The notes beneath the pieces are model-generated. The model was given only the letters and a program-made list of their open reading frames with translations, ran no database searches and had not been told where the DNA came from. A stretch of DNA of 64,000 nucleotides from Rhynchospora pubera. Its lineage: Eukaryota; Streptophyta; Magnoliopsida; Poales; Cyperaceae. A program made the translations under genes and the position numbers. This document shows, in pieces, positions 11,149 to 23,402 of this stretch. How positions within the stretch are numbered: the first letter of the stretch is position 1; each line of letters starts with the position of its first letter. Location: positions 128,815,657 through 128,879,656 of the forward strand of contig CM051459.1 of the NCBI GenBank assembly GCA_028095005.1. The letters run 5' to 3'.

Positions 11149-13418
11149 ATTATTATTTGTTTTCAACAGTTTATTAATGCTCTAACATTTTCCCCAGTAT
11201 TTCAAACAAGTGAAATCCAAAATGTCCGCTGGACATACAATTTATACCGAAAAAATATTTGCCAAAAAAACTACCGAGGAACAATTTTCTTGAATGCCAA
11301 ACATGCAGCAATTTTGGATGTCTCCATTTCTAGTATGGTAGCAAACGTACCCACTCAAATAAGTGGAAAAATTTTACATATTTGTTCTATTTAAAAAAAA
11401 ATATTATTATTTTAATAAAATTTTTCATATTTGTCGTGCTTTGATTTCAAACATAGTGCACAATATATTTATTTCTATTTTGATGAGTGCACAACTAATT
11501 CAACAAAAAAGAAATTTGTATTAAAATTAAAATGTTTGTAAACTTATATCAATCGCTAATATTTAGCCATTGGTTTATACAATCGATAACAAAACTTGTA
11601 TAGAATAAACAGTTATTTACACTCTTGCGTAATTATTTTAGAGATACGAGTGACTAAAAAAGTTACCATTTTACCTTTGGGTTTTTTGTTGTAAGGGCAT
11701 AAGCAAATAACCAACCCTTTTTGCTGTCTCAAAGCAAAACCCACGCCGAGGAAGATCCGGGGCTAAATGCCCCAAAAGAACAAAAAAATTAGACTTCCAG
11801 TTGTAAGATCACAAGATTCTCTGTTTCAAATTCACTGTACGCTCAGTGTACCGAATCGGAGATGACGCTAAAAAAAACACATAAATTTATTCCATACTCC
11901 AGAGGGCATTCCAATTTCCAAGTCAGGAAATTTCCACAAGGTGTCATGTATTTACATGCTTCAGACAATCTTATAGGTCCCACCAAAGCCCATGCGGAAC
12001 AAGGTATGCATGTCTCTGGCATTGTTATTTCATTTTCTCTGATGAAAGCAAAGGAAGGGAGACAAACAAGTAGAGGCATGGCAAAAGTGACATGAGCTGT
12101 AATCATGCCATCCAAGGAGACACAGGGACAATACGCATATGTCATGTAAGCCTCTACGGCCATTGACCTCCACATGCCCATCATAACCCATTAATTGTGT
12201 TCTTATATGGTTGATTGTGGTAGTAACTAACTGCACTGCACTGGTGCAGTTTTAATTCCCTGCTTGGTGCACCTTTGCATCAATTTGAAATCATAGCATT
12301 CTTATAACTTGTTAAAAGATACTTGTAGATTTAGCGGTTTTGATGACTTGATCAGGGTACATTTTGTAAACTTGAAGTAACTAAATCTGTGTTTGTTTGT
12401 GCATAATTGCAGCGAAGTAAGTTTTAGTGCAAATAGTAGCTAGTACTCTCTTGTCCACACACACAAAAAAAAGCATCAGTCCGTACATTTGCAAATTTAG
12501 TTGGTACTTTGTGTAGTGAGAATGTGAGATGCATGCTATTTTGTTGACATGCACAAATTAAATGACCCAATTTCAGGCAAATTAACTCTGTTTGCAATAT
12601 ATTTTTTTTGTGTCATTTTTGTTCGGGTAACATTGACGCTGACGTAATATTGATGTTTAGATTCCAAATATTAGACTCGCATTTAGTAAAGGCAGATAAG
12701 TCTGTAATTTGTAAATTCTATTATTGAGAATTTATAAAAGGTAGCTCTGGATATTCACAGATGTGATCAGTTGAGATAATCCAAAAAGCAATGTGTGAAT
12801 GTCAACCTATGGAAGACTAAAGAGGAACTGCTTTTGTTCCTCATCAAGCTTTATTTCTCTCACACATTCTTCTACTTTTTTTGAATGAAAAGGGATGAAA
12901 TAAAGCCAATGACAAGCTTGGAAGTGAAGGGATTGGGGTGGCCATGCACTCTCCCCTGTCACCCATGGAGAGAGAGAGAGCGTCTAAATTTATTGGAAAG
13001 TGATGGTTGGTGCTCTTCATGCCTTAAAAGTGGCTTTTTGAGGCTTTCTAGGGGTTTAGGTACTTAGGGTTTTTGAGGTTGTGATGGTACATCACTATAT
13101 AAAAATATGAGATGATGTCCTGTCTAATTGCCTTGTGACATTTTTATAATCTCAGATCTTAGTAATGCCAGTCATTTTCTTGACGTTAAGAAGTTTGCTA
13201 GTAAATCACTGAAAAGCTTTTCTAATGCCATGGCATTTTTATTATTAACATTTATTTTTTTGGGGTCCCTTTTTCACAATTAACGCCATGTTTGCATACT
13301 GTTGGGTGTGCATTTGGAGATGTCAACCATAAATATGTATCTCCTATTAGAAGCACGCGGACGCTTGCAAACTTTGATCTTTCTTTTATTAAAAATATAA
13401 TAATAAAGAAAACCATGC
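11149..13418. other. Intergenic stretch
   Basis: AT-rich, no gene supported. A more GC-balanced patch at 12880-13070 contains (GA)n and a fragment faintly resembling miR159/319, but no matching hairpin arm was found. Confidence 0.5.
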
Positions 13419-13608
13419 GGGTGTGTTTGGCAGCGCACGCGAACAGCTTGTTCGCGAACAGCGCCAGTTCGCAGCAACCAAACAAAGCACGAACTGCGCG
13501 AACTCCCCCTATTCCTTGTTTCTACTTTTTGGGCGAACTGCGCGAACAGCAGGTCGCGAACATCTTGGGGTGCGAACTCACTGTTCGCGTGAGTTACCAA
13601 ACACACCC
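13419..13608. mobile_element. MITE with dense GCGAAC/GTTCGC motifs
   Basis: A 190-bp GC-rich island in AT-rich DNA. The ends form an imperfect 28-bp inverted repeat starting GGGTGTGTTTGG and reaching ACGCGAACAG. Inside, GCGAAC or its complement GTTCGC occurs about ten times. Dense short subterminal motifs resemble the transposase-binding arrays of hAT elements. No clear 8-bp target duplication was identified, so the superfamily is an inference. Several open frames overlap it but have no coding character. Confidence 0.7.
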
Positions 13609-15030
13609 AGGCCGCTATGGTACTGTTTCCTTTTTCTGAGCCGAACAAAGGTAAAGATTAAAAGACTATTTATGGGTGTAACTTCAAAAAATAAATAAAT
13701 ACTACATATGTGATCTTTAGTAAATGTAATTGTGTAATACTGTCGATCAGAGAACTCAGACCAACTCCTTTCAAATAATAAAATGACACCTAAACACACA
13801 AAAATTATTTCATGCGAACGTTGACAGTGAGAGGCCCAAGTTATTTGATAATGTTGCATATGTCAAAACGAGTTTATAAATAAACAAAACAAAAAAAAAG
13901 AAAATGGTACAGTTTTGGTACCGAATTGACGGGTATAATACTGATTCTAGCTAGGTAGTGCTCTTTTGGTTGAATAGCAAGTGTGACAAGATTTATGAAC
14001 AACAAGTCAACAAGCAAAGAGGTTTAATCTCTTTTAGTTGTCGTTTTACATTTAGCCCTTTTTAGTTAGAATATAAAAGATCGCTAGAGTGATTTCTATC
14101 TTCTCAATTTTGTAAAGGTAGGTCGTTTTCTTGAGTAACCTGCCCAAACAATTTGAAGAGCTGTTTCAAGGCGACACGTGCCAGGTTTTCCTCGTCTACT
14201 GACCCTTAATTACCAACCACCAAAAAAAAAAAAAAATGCCATTGTGTTTTCTTCAATCTTTTTTTTATTTTGTAACAATTGATCATGAGTTAAATTTACT
14301 TCTTTCGAATTCATGACTAAACTTGCTGTTCGTTTCAAATTGATTTGTAATGTTGATTTGCAATATAAATAACGCTAGATTTTAATGTATTCAATCAAGC
14401 TATTATTTTAATCTTAATAATATTTTATTCTGATTAGCAAATGAATTATCTACATCGACAATGTTTGTCATGCATTCACATCACATCACAACTTTATTTA
14501 TTTTTCTAGTAATGTGACTGACCAAAAAAAATGAAAATCGATATCTAATTTATATAAATGTTAAATTTAAAACAATGAAGACCAAGTTTGAAACTTTGAT
14601 GTTCCCTGAAAAGTTTATTCTAATTTACTGGAAGACAAATTCTACAAACATTTAAAATTGGACCCATGAATAATAAAAATATATGACAATCTTCTGTAAT
14701 GTGTAAGAACTTGCGTTCTATATAAAAGAATATGTAAATAAATTTTGCACTGTTTTGTCTGCGCAAAAGAAAACAAAAAAGGACATTGCAGGACTACATT
14801 ATCATTTATGTTTTTGTGCGCGTACAATATCATGTCATGTCCTATTATATGAATCCCTTGTGCTAGAGCAGTTGTGTGGTACGATTTGTTTTTTTTTTTT
14901 TTGCAATAAACTAGGTTCTTTATTTTTTTCTATTTAGTTTACCGATGTTTGTTATTGTACGACAATTTATGCTTTTCGGGATGATCATTCTGAATAATTT
15001 GATTTAATTGCACGTCAAGAATTTTATAAT
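13609..15030. other. Intergenic stretch
   Basis: AT-rich, with A and T homopolymer runs. No gene, RNA gene or bounded element seen. Confidence 0.5.
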
Positions 15031-15033
15031 ACA

Positions 15034-15194
15034 GGGTTGTTTGGATGGATAAGGAATAAGTAAGAATAGTAAATTTCAGGCGGAAATTTATTCCTAATCA
15101 TTCAAACTCTTCACAAAATTAATTACACACTTCTCAATGTATTTCGCCTAGAAATAAGTTATTCATCTTATTCCTAAGCGATCCAAATGGCCCC
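15034..15194. mobile_element. Small MITE related to the GGCTCCGTTTG family
   Basis: Ends GGGTTGTTTGGATGG / CGATCCAAATGGCCCC, flanked by ACA at 15031-15033 and 15195-15197. The internal words ATTCAAACTCTTCACAAAAT and ACACACTTCTCAAT echo 10957-11145 and 20994-21175, so it is a diverged or internally different member of the same group. Confidence 0.7.
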
Positions 15195-15220
15195 ACAATA
15201 ATTAAATTTGCATTTAAATG

Positions 15221-16363
15221 CGGGGTGATAAGGATCATTTCCGATATTCATCATCCCCACCATCCCCAACATTTAATAACGCGTTTTCTATTTTAGGCAA
15301 GGATTATCCACGCATTTTCCAAAAACGAAAATCCAATACTCATCCTTTGTTTCGCTTCCCTCTCCCGCCCTTCTATTTCGATCGGTTGAACAATTACGAT
15401 TAACTTCAACAGTAATAGATTAACGTCAACGGTAGCATATTAACTTCAACAGTTGCATATTAACTTCAACAGTTATATATATTAACTATAACAGTCAATA
15501 TATATAATTAGAACAGTTATATATAGAGGTGGGCTAAAGTGCCATAGATGGCAATGCCATAGATGTCTTTTTGAGTAATTTTTTTAAGATTCGAAATTCA
15601 ATCAGTCAATCCAAACCGTTCAAATTGATCACCATATTGAAATATCATTGGAGATCGAATTTTACATTTTTTAAAATTTTTTTGCTATTTATTTTGATAT
15701 GTTCAAATTGGAGGGTTTAAAATACTCCAATTATAACGTTTTTTAAAAATATCATAATAAATAGCAAAACAATTCGAAAAAATGTAAAATTTGGTCTCCA
15801 AGGATATTTTAATATGATGAATAGCTTGAACAGTTTGGATTGAGTATTTAAATTTTGAATTTCGAAAAACGACTCTATGGCACGAGACCCCCTGTGCCAT
15901 CTATGGCACGTTAGCCATCCTCGTTATATATAACTTCTACATTTGTGATATGTTACTTCAATAATTATATATATAACTTCAACAGTTATATATATAACTT
16001 TAAGAATTATACATATAACTTCAACAATTATATGTAACTATTGAAGTTATATGTATAATTGTTGAAATAAATATAGTAAATGTTGAAGTTATATATATAA
16101 CTATTCTAGTTATATTAACTTCAATAGTTATATATATAACTGTTGAAGTTAATATCGTTACTGAGAGAATAAGAAGGGAGCGAACAGAAGGGCGGGGGTG
16201 GAGAAGGGGAGCGAAGCAGTTAGGATGAGGATGATGAAAACGCGTTATTAATTGTATTTTCGAAAATGAGAGAAATATTCATACGTCATTATTAATGAGG
16301 CGCTGGAAAGAGATGGGGATGATGGAGATGATGGAATTCAGAGAACGGGCTTAAGCAATTCCG
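15221..16363. mobile_element. Non-autonomous MULE hosting a nested MULE
   Basis: Flanked by an exact 9-bp duplication ATTTAAATG (15212-15220 and 16364-16372), the length typical of Mutator-like elements. Long imperfect inverted repeats of roughly 200-300 bp pair the two arms. CATCATCCCCACCATCCCC and ACGCGTTTTC on the left match their complements on the right, followed by arrays of AACTTCAACAGTTATATAT. No transposase frame is present. The centre is occupied by a second element at 15526-15922. Confidence 0.8.
15526..15922. mobile_element. Fold-back MULE nested inside another MULE
   Basis: A 397-bp element with ends GAGGTGGGCTAAAGTGCCAT / ATGGCACGTTAGCCATCCTC. It is flanked by GTTATATATA at 15516-15525 and 15923-15932 (9-10 bp, though the host is itself a TA-rich repeat). 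The arms are complementary over nearly the whole length, so the transcript would fold into a long hairpin. No coding capacity. Confidence 0.8.
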
Positions 16364-16372
16364 ATTTAAATG

Positions 16373-17382
16373 TGCCGTCTAAATTATAAAGATAGAATGG
16401 GCTGTTATTTAATTTTAATTCTAGGAGTGACTCCAAACAATGAATTCTAACAGTTGATATTACTCGATATTGATGTATCGCGCGAATCATATTTTAATGT
16501 TTAATTCTGTAATAATAATTGCAGCAAAAGACTCGCATGACTGAAATCTAATTATTTGCTTGCTTCCTGATTTGTAATCCATAATAGCAAATGGAGTAAG
16601 ATCCTGATACTGTAATCAAAGACAAACAAAATAAAATAAAAATTAAAGTGCAAAAAAGAAAGCCTAAAATTAAGCAACTAGTGGTATATACCTTTTCTCT
16701 GATACAAACTAAAAAATAATTAATTAAACCGTAGAAAAGTAACACTTTGTCAGGTCTCAAAACTCTAACCCTAATCATAGGTCCAGCATCCACTAATTTA
16801 TGGTGGCGATAAGATTAACATATCGGAAATCCCACTAATTGGAACTAGTGGCAATAAGTGGGTGTATTTTTAAAAAAAGGAAAATTATTGGGCAGATTGT
16901 CGGTCTGTATTTTACTGGAATAGTAAATTAGATAAACATCTTTTAATAAAGTTTTTGCCTTTGGAATCTAGCCACGGAGGCGGTGTTTGTATTCTGGAAT
17001 ATGGTCGGAGTAAGTGAGTAACAGAGAAGCTATAAGCTAGATTATGAGAATATCACTATTTAAACACATTTGATTTTGTCGACGTAAGTTTGGATTCAGA
17101 TCCTTCTGAAAAGAAGAAAAATTAATAGAAAATTGTTGCAAAGAAAAAGGGAATATTTAAAATGCCTACCCCTTTAATTTCCTTCGAATAACTTCTGTTT
17201 GAAATCAAAGCAAATCTTTTTCAGTTGGGATATTCATGAACAAAATTAATTTAATTATAGCACTTGTGTTTATATATAGTTGCACTTTTCCGTAAACCAG
17301 CTTACACTTGTTGCTTTATGCACATGGTCTGCAACCATTGTCCAAGAAAAGAAACAAAAATTTAATTTTTAGCATTAATAGT
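16373..17382. other. Intergenic stretch
   Basis: AT-rich, no supportable gene or bounded element. Confidence 0.5.
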
Positions 17383-17391
17383 TTTCAAATG

Positions 17392-18671
17392 CCGAAAAAA
17401 TTAATAGTAACGTCACTGTTCATTTAAATTTTGATAATAATAAAAAAATATTTAAAATTTTAATACTAACGTTGCTGGATCGTCGTTTGGAATGACGAAT
17501 GGTCTGAATCCTTAGATCGTCATTCCAAACGACGATCCAACATTGGATCGTCGTTTGGAACAACGATCCAACGAGTCCTGAATTTCCTGGCCATTAATAT
17601 TCTGCACAACCTTCCAAACCTGCAGAGTATTTAAATATGAAATTTGATCTATTGTACCTATACATTACATATTGAAAATGGTACAATGTAGTCACCAAAA
17701 TGTGTTATTTTCTTGTGAAAGTGGAAAAAGACAAACGAGTGGTCACGTGTACAATGTAGTCATTAATCAAGTTGAACGTTATTAAAATTTATATTTTATT
17801 AAGACTAACACAATATGTTGATCATGCATGGCATTTCATGAACCAATGTTGCTCTTCATAGTTAATAACATTAATTGTTTATATGAGTTCATGCAAATCA
17901 TCTTGTCTTGCATAAAAAAAAAATCCCATCTCTATTAAAATTTAATAATTTTAATTGTCTAAACTGATGCCAACGTGGTGCTTTCTTTTTCTCAATAATA
18001 CAAAGTTAACATATTGCTAAAAAAATGGAGTAGTTTTCTGAAATATATAAAAGAAGAATTAATCAAATAATCCACTTAAATAGGTGGATGGACATTTATC
18101 CGAACCTTGTGTAGAATTCAATTATAAATGTAACCATTCATATGGATGAAAATTTTATAAATAAGCTTTCTTTATATATTCCTTGATGATAGCATTATTA
18201 GCAATTATCTCGGGCTGTCTGGAGCAATTTTTATATTTATATTTTATATATTAGATGGCATGCTTCCACTTTGACAACAAGAATCACAATTAGCAGCAGT
18301 GGAAGTTCCACAGAAAATTTGATCCCTTTCTTTGTCCTATGTTTTAACAAGCAGCAGGTTAATTTATTATATTAACTGCATGTTAAGCTACTGACATGCA
18401 TCGTACAAAAAGACAAACGAGTCAGTAACAAAATGTACCTTGGATTTTTGCCAAATTTTGTTTGGTTGTCAATTGGAATAACGATCCAACCTTGGATCGT
18501 TATCCCAGATGACGATCCAAGCTTGGATCGTTATTCCAGATGACGATCCCAGGATTTTGCGATTTCGTCAATCCGGATGACGATCCAACGACGTTATTTT
18601 TAAAATTTTAATTTTTTAACTGTTATTATCGAAATTCGAGTGAACAGTAACGTTAGTTATAATTTTTTCGA
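17392..18671. mobile_element. Non-autonomous MULE with GGATCGTC-rich arms
   Basis: Flanked by an exact 9-bp duplication TTTCAAATG (17383-17391 and 18672-18680). Arms of about 190 bp are inverted copies: CGAAAAAATTAATAGTAACG on the left corresponds to CGAAAAAATTATAACTAACG read from the right. Both arms then carry clustered GGATCGTC / GACGATCC words (17479-17573 and 18490-18585) that can form secondary hairpins within each arm. The 0.9-kb interior is AT-rich and non-coding. Confidence 0.87.
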
Positions 18672-18680
18672 TTTCAAATG

Positions 18681-19696
18681 AGAACTGCTCACTGCTTGGT
18701 GGTGACAGACAACACATCCTTTATTTATTCTCTACAGTCTACAGTATAGATGATTAATCCGTCACAGTACTGATTAAAATAACCATCAGGAGCTTCCACA
18801 TGCCATGTTTATAAGCATAAAAATTGAAAACAGTGTGTTATCTGGTAGGATAAAAAGAGACCATATTTTACATGCTAGCGTTTTAAAAAATATTTTAAAA
18901 CACGTTTGATTGTATTAAACCAACATAAAACATCGTTCACATTTATCATGCAAATTTTATCCCATAAAAATAATAACGGTATATACTTTCTTGCAAACAT
19001 TTAATAAAGGAAAAGTTTGGAGATCAAAATGTTAGAGAGAAGATTATATTTTGAGAAAAAATTCGACACCTATATATATATCCATTTATTTTTATAAAAA
19101 ATATGGAACAAATTTTTATTCCAACGGCTAAGAGTAAAGACTTATTTCAGCTAAAATTCAATACCTTTCGAACTTTTTGGTGCTGCAATTTAAGAAATTT
19201 CATTTGATCCCATAAAAATATAAAAATAGTGAATTAATTATCAAGCTTTGCTATAGCTAGTCAATTTCGTAATTTTAATGTACCATTATATCAATATCAG
19301 TACGTTAATAATGTGTGATCTCTATCTAACGATGTTTTTATATACCTTCACTATATATGTACAAAGACAAGGACATGTTTTATGTTTGAGGAGGTAACCA
19401 AAGATTCTCGTCGGGAGCTCACTAAAGCAAATAGCGACTCTAATGTTTAGATCTTTTACATTGTTTAGTATGTGTGCGATTGTAACATACCGGGGGTGTC
19501 TTTAATTAATTAAACAAGACAGTTGGAACAATGGTTCTAGTACTATTTTGTCAAACAACTAAAATTCATTAAATGTAGCCTTAAACTCTGCCATCCGTAA
19601 TTCTTCAATTCAAAGAGAAAGACTGTGGCTGGACCGTTCTCTGTAGGAACTAGGAGGAGATCATTTCCAACGAGATACTATGCTAGCAAGTAGCAA
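18681..19696. other. Intergenic stretch
   Basis: AT-rich, no gene or bounded element recognised. Confidence 0.5.
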
Positions 19697-19705
19697 CCAA
19701 TATAC

Positions 19706-19899
19706 CAATCCCGATTTGCTGTTGTGCCACAAATGGTGTAGCGCATGTACGAGCGGTCTGATCTTGATCGGACGGTTAATTTTTTACGAGCCTATCAATC
19801 TAGATTACATGTACGGAACTTCCTTGTCCATTAGATCTTGATCAGACGGTCAGCATGATGCGCTACCCCATGTGTAGAGCTGCAGCGGATCTAAATATA
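19706..19899. mobile_element. 194-bp MULE-type MITE, copy 1
   Basis: Bounded by CCAATATAC at 19697-19705 and 19900-19908, a 9-bp target duplication. The ends contain GATTTGCTG / CAGCGGATC. The interior shares TGATCTTGATCGGACGGTTA, GAGCCTATCAATCTAG and CTTGTCCATT with the copy at 31551-31743 at essentially the same length, so the two are one family. Confidence 0.85.
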
Positions 19900-19908
19900 C
19901 CAATATAC

Positions 19909-20990
19909 CTTTTAAAACCCTATTTCTATTCCTAGCTAGCCTCCTGTGATCCATCAACACTCAACAGTGCCAGTGACAAGTTGGACATTGTGGGGTCAAT
20001 CAATGACAATGAATTACAAAATCTACTTAATATCATTATTTAATTAATGGGTTTCGTCGTTTTCGATAAATTTTGCTAAAGCTCTCCAAAATGACTCCAT
20101 GACCCCGGGACCAACATGTAAAGTTAATTAAATAAATTAAGCTCTGATAATTACATGCATTTTGAGGAAGACCACTTAAAATATGTGCTCATGACAAACT
20201 AACCATACAAGAGCGGACAAATCTTAACTTTATACACGCTTTACAAAAAAGCATTAACATAAAGAAGCCTTAATTAGCTGCCTTGACTGATTAATTAATG
20301 TGATTGTGTGGAAATGAAATGAAATGCGTCTCGGCTTATATTAGGAAGAGTAATTAATTAAGAAGCTACGGCCAAGAAAGTTAGAAAAATACAAAGAGAG
20401 ACTGTAGGGTCTAGCGATGCTGGTCGATTCTATTGTTGTTATGAGAAACAGATGGAAGTCTTGTAAGACGTACAAAAATAAATAATTAAAATACCGGACC
20501 ATGTCAATATGTCTAAGATTTAGTTTTAAAAATATGAAAGAAAAAATTGTTAAACCATACCTTCTAAATAAGGTTTTAAAAGAAATTTTGAGAACTTATA
20601 AATGAATTGTCCATGTAAGGCTTTAATTAGGCGGTCAAGAGAATATTCAAAATAACATGCCTGGTTCCTGTATTTACAACTTACAAGCCACTTTTCAGTT
20701 GTCTTCACATAGTCATATTTCATTTCTGTCCAATATATAATTGCTTAATTACCTTAGTGAATCTTACAGGATCTATCACTCATAAAAAAAATATCATACA
20801 ACTTTTATCATGTTTCATTAGATGAGAACTATTCTGTATTCTCTATGTTGTCGTCTCCTATATCTAGTCTATTTCTCCTTGTCAGTTGGAGGTGCAGCAG
20901 GATATGCATGTGTGTACGTTGCTGTCATGCACCAAGCATATCTGATCTGATTCCATTTTCTTTCATGCAGAGAATAAACCCCTCCATCTC
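19909..20990. other. Intergenic stretch
   Basis: AT-rich, no supportable gene. A short open frame starting near 20845 runs into the MITE at 20994 and is not considered real. Confidence 0.5.
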
Positions 20991-20993
20991 TAA

Positions 20994-21175
20994 GGCTCCG
21001 TTTGGATGGCTTCTTTTCGGAATAAGGAATAACTACTTTTTACCAATAAATTTATTTCTAACCATCCAAACTTTTCACAAAAGTTACACACTTCTCAATA
21101 AATTTACCTCTTCCCAATAAATTTCTTCCCTTCTTCCTTCTTCCTACCTTATTTTCAACGCATCCAAATGGAGCC
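20994..21175. mobile_element. Tourist-like MITE, family GGCTCCGTTTG, copy 2
   Basis: A 182-bp element with ends GGCTCCGTTTGGATG / CATCCAAATGGAGCC and a TAA duplication (20991-20993, 21176-21178), the classical PIF/Harbinger target. Closely similar to 10957-11145 throughout. Confidence 0.88.
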
Positions 21176-21178
21176 TAA

Positions 21179-21961
21179 ATCCATACTCTAGGCTCCAAAA
21201 GAATCACTTGTCTTTATTCCTTCCCTTTTCTTCATCATTGTTAATTGCATCTTCAAATAGGAATTCATTTTCTCAGCGTGCATCAGGGTTTGTGTTCCAA
21301 TTATTTTGCTCCGTAATTTTGAATGGTACCATTATCTAAAAATGAACGATTAGAATTGAGTGTATCAGTTCTGCTTGGGCTTTTTATGAGAGCAACGAGA
21401 ATTATTATCTATGTCGTGAGAGTCATTTTCTAACCAATCCTTGGAAGTTGTTATTAAATTTCTCTTAATGAAAATTACTTATAGCGTAGTTCCGAAAATT
21501 TGATCCAGTTTAACAATACAAAAATTAATAAATTGTCGATCAACAGTCCAATTATTAAATCCATTTTTTATTTTTAAAACCAAACACACAAGATACAATT
21601 GATCCAAAAATCCATTTTGATGTAAAATGGGCCCAATATAAACTCGAGTAGCAAAATACACACAATACCGATAAAAAGAAAAGAGGTAGACTAAAATCAG
21701 CCGCTTACAGATAGACCCGTCAGCTGCAATTATATTTAAATTTTCGAAATTCTTTAGTGTGTTCTCTCCATATTAAAATCTCATCGAAAGACCAAAATTT
21801 ACATTTTTCTAATTTTTTTATTATTTTTTTAGATTATTAAAAATCATTGTTATTGAAGGGTCCATAATTGTTTATATTAAGAATTTTGTAATATCCAAAA
21901 AAATTGTCAATCTCCAGCAAGATTTTAATATGAAAACATATTGAACGGTCTAGATCAACAT
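21179..21961. other. Intergenic stretch
   Basis: AT-rich, no supportable gene or bounded element. Confidence 0.5.
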
Positions 21962-22219
21962 TTAGGGTCTGATCGGAATGAAAAATTAACAGCGCAAACG
22001 TCAAATGGATTTCGCGAGAAACAAATTCTCCTGATCGGAACGGACCGTCGGCCGCGATTTCACTTCATTTTGAGCGATTTGGCAGGAAAATTTAGAGCTG
22101 TTGAAATCGCGAGGAAAACTATGAAATTTCCCACGATTTCGTTGGGTGGAGAGCGGCGAAAATCTTGTAGACTCTTCTACCCTTCGTGCTTCTCTTTCGC
22201 TATAAAACCCAACCCCACC

Positions 22220-22535
22220 CAGACCTGTCAAACGTTTCAAAATACCACGTTACCACCCATACCGTTTGCCGTTCCGTTAAAAAAACAGTTTCAACATTCA
22301 TTCCGTTAACCCGTTTCGTTTACGAAACGGCACAGAATTCCGTTCCGTTATTCGTTCCACTTAAAAAATTACACATGAAACGGTTTGAAATGAGATGAAA
22401 CGGTTCGAAACGTCACTATTCTCGTTCCGTTTGCCGTTTCGTTTATTGAGACAAAATGAAATTGGTGCCGTTATTCGTTCCGTTTCGTATAAACGAAACG
22501 GAATAACGTGTCTTTTTATGCCGTTGACAGGCCTA
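22220..22535. mobile_element. Ac-like non-autonomous hAT element rich in AAACGG
   Basis: Ends CAGACCTGTCAA / TTGACAGGCCTA with an exact 8-bp duplication ACCCCACC (22212-22219, 22536-22543), diagnostic of hAT. AAACGG or CCGTTT occurs nine times in 316 bp. AAACGG is the recognition hexamer described for maize Ac transposase in its subterminal regions. Related CCGTTTCG/CGAAACGG sequence recurs at 42283-42430, beside the hAT transposase gene. Confidence 0.87.
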
Positions 22536-23200
22536 ACCCCACCTCTTTACCTCGTCTTCATCTCTAGCACAGTCAGTTTTGGAAGCAAGCACCGAACAAT
22601 TGGCATACAATTTGAGAAGAAACTTATGTCTTCACGTTTATTTCCATCTTTCCTTTATTTTTTTCCAAATTCTAGAAAAATCCTTTTGTTATTTTAGACG
22701 TATAGCCCCACAGCGGCACAACCCCATTCAGAGGCTACCCTTAATTTGCAATTTTTTTTTTTGTTAACTGGTGCTTAGTGTTTCTAGTTGTAGGGTAAAT
22801 TTTAATTGGGTTTTCTTTTTTTTTTTGTTACTAGTTGTTCTTTATTGGTATTCTGGTAAGGTTTTACTGGTCATAGGGTAGTTGAATCGATATTCTGGTA
22901 AGGTTTTTTTTTCTTATATATGTTGAAATGAAATTTTAGGCTTATGGGCATTCATAAAAAAATAATAGTAATAAAAATAAAGATATACGGGCCATTTGAT
23001 TATCTGATAAAGACTATATGTTATTTAGAATCTATTATTATCTAATAAAGACTATCTGTTAAGTTTACCATCAATCATTTGATTATAATGTTGTTATATA
23101 TTTGATTTCTGCTTGATTATGGTACGGGCCATTTGATTTTGTCTATGGTCAATCATCCTGTTTTGTTATCTGGTAGAGAAAATAGCATAAACAAAAACTA

Positions 23201-23402
23201 GGGTGTGTTTGGTTGGAGTGGGAATAAGGAATAAGCCTCTTATTCTTTATTTCGGTGAAAATCAAACAACTAAAGAATAGAGAATTTAAATTTATTCCGG
23301 CCCTTATCTATATTCTAACAAAACCAAGAAATTTGGATAAAGAATAAAGAATAAGTTTTTCTCTATTCCTATTCGCTATTCCCACTCCAACCAAACACAC
23401 CC
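23201..23402. mobile_element. MITE with 25-bp inverted repeats GGGTGTGTTTGGTTGG
   Basis: Perfect terminal inverted repeats of at least 25 bp (starting GGGTGTGTTTGGTTGGAGTG) enclose 202 bp of AT-rich sequence. The left flank ends CTA and the right flank begins AAG, so the target duplication is not clear. The outer 12 bases are identical to those of 13419-13608, but the interiors differ. Confidence 0.75.

Noticed and set aside
12917..12960. CTTGGAAGTGAAGGGATTGG resembling miR159/319 and CATGCACTCTCCCCTGTC resembling miR408
   Set aside because: Both differ from the mature miRNAs at key positions, and I found no complementary arm at the expected distance to form a precursor hairpin.
13252..13859. 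Several open frames of 77-122 codons
   Set aside because: They owe their openness to the GC-rich MITE at 13419-13608 and have no family features.
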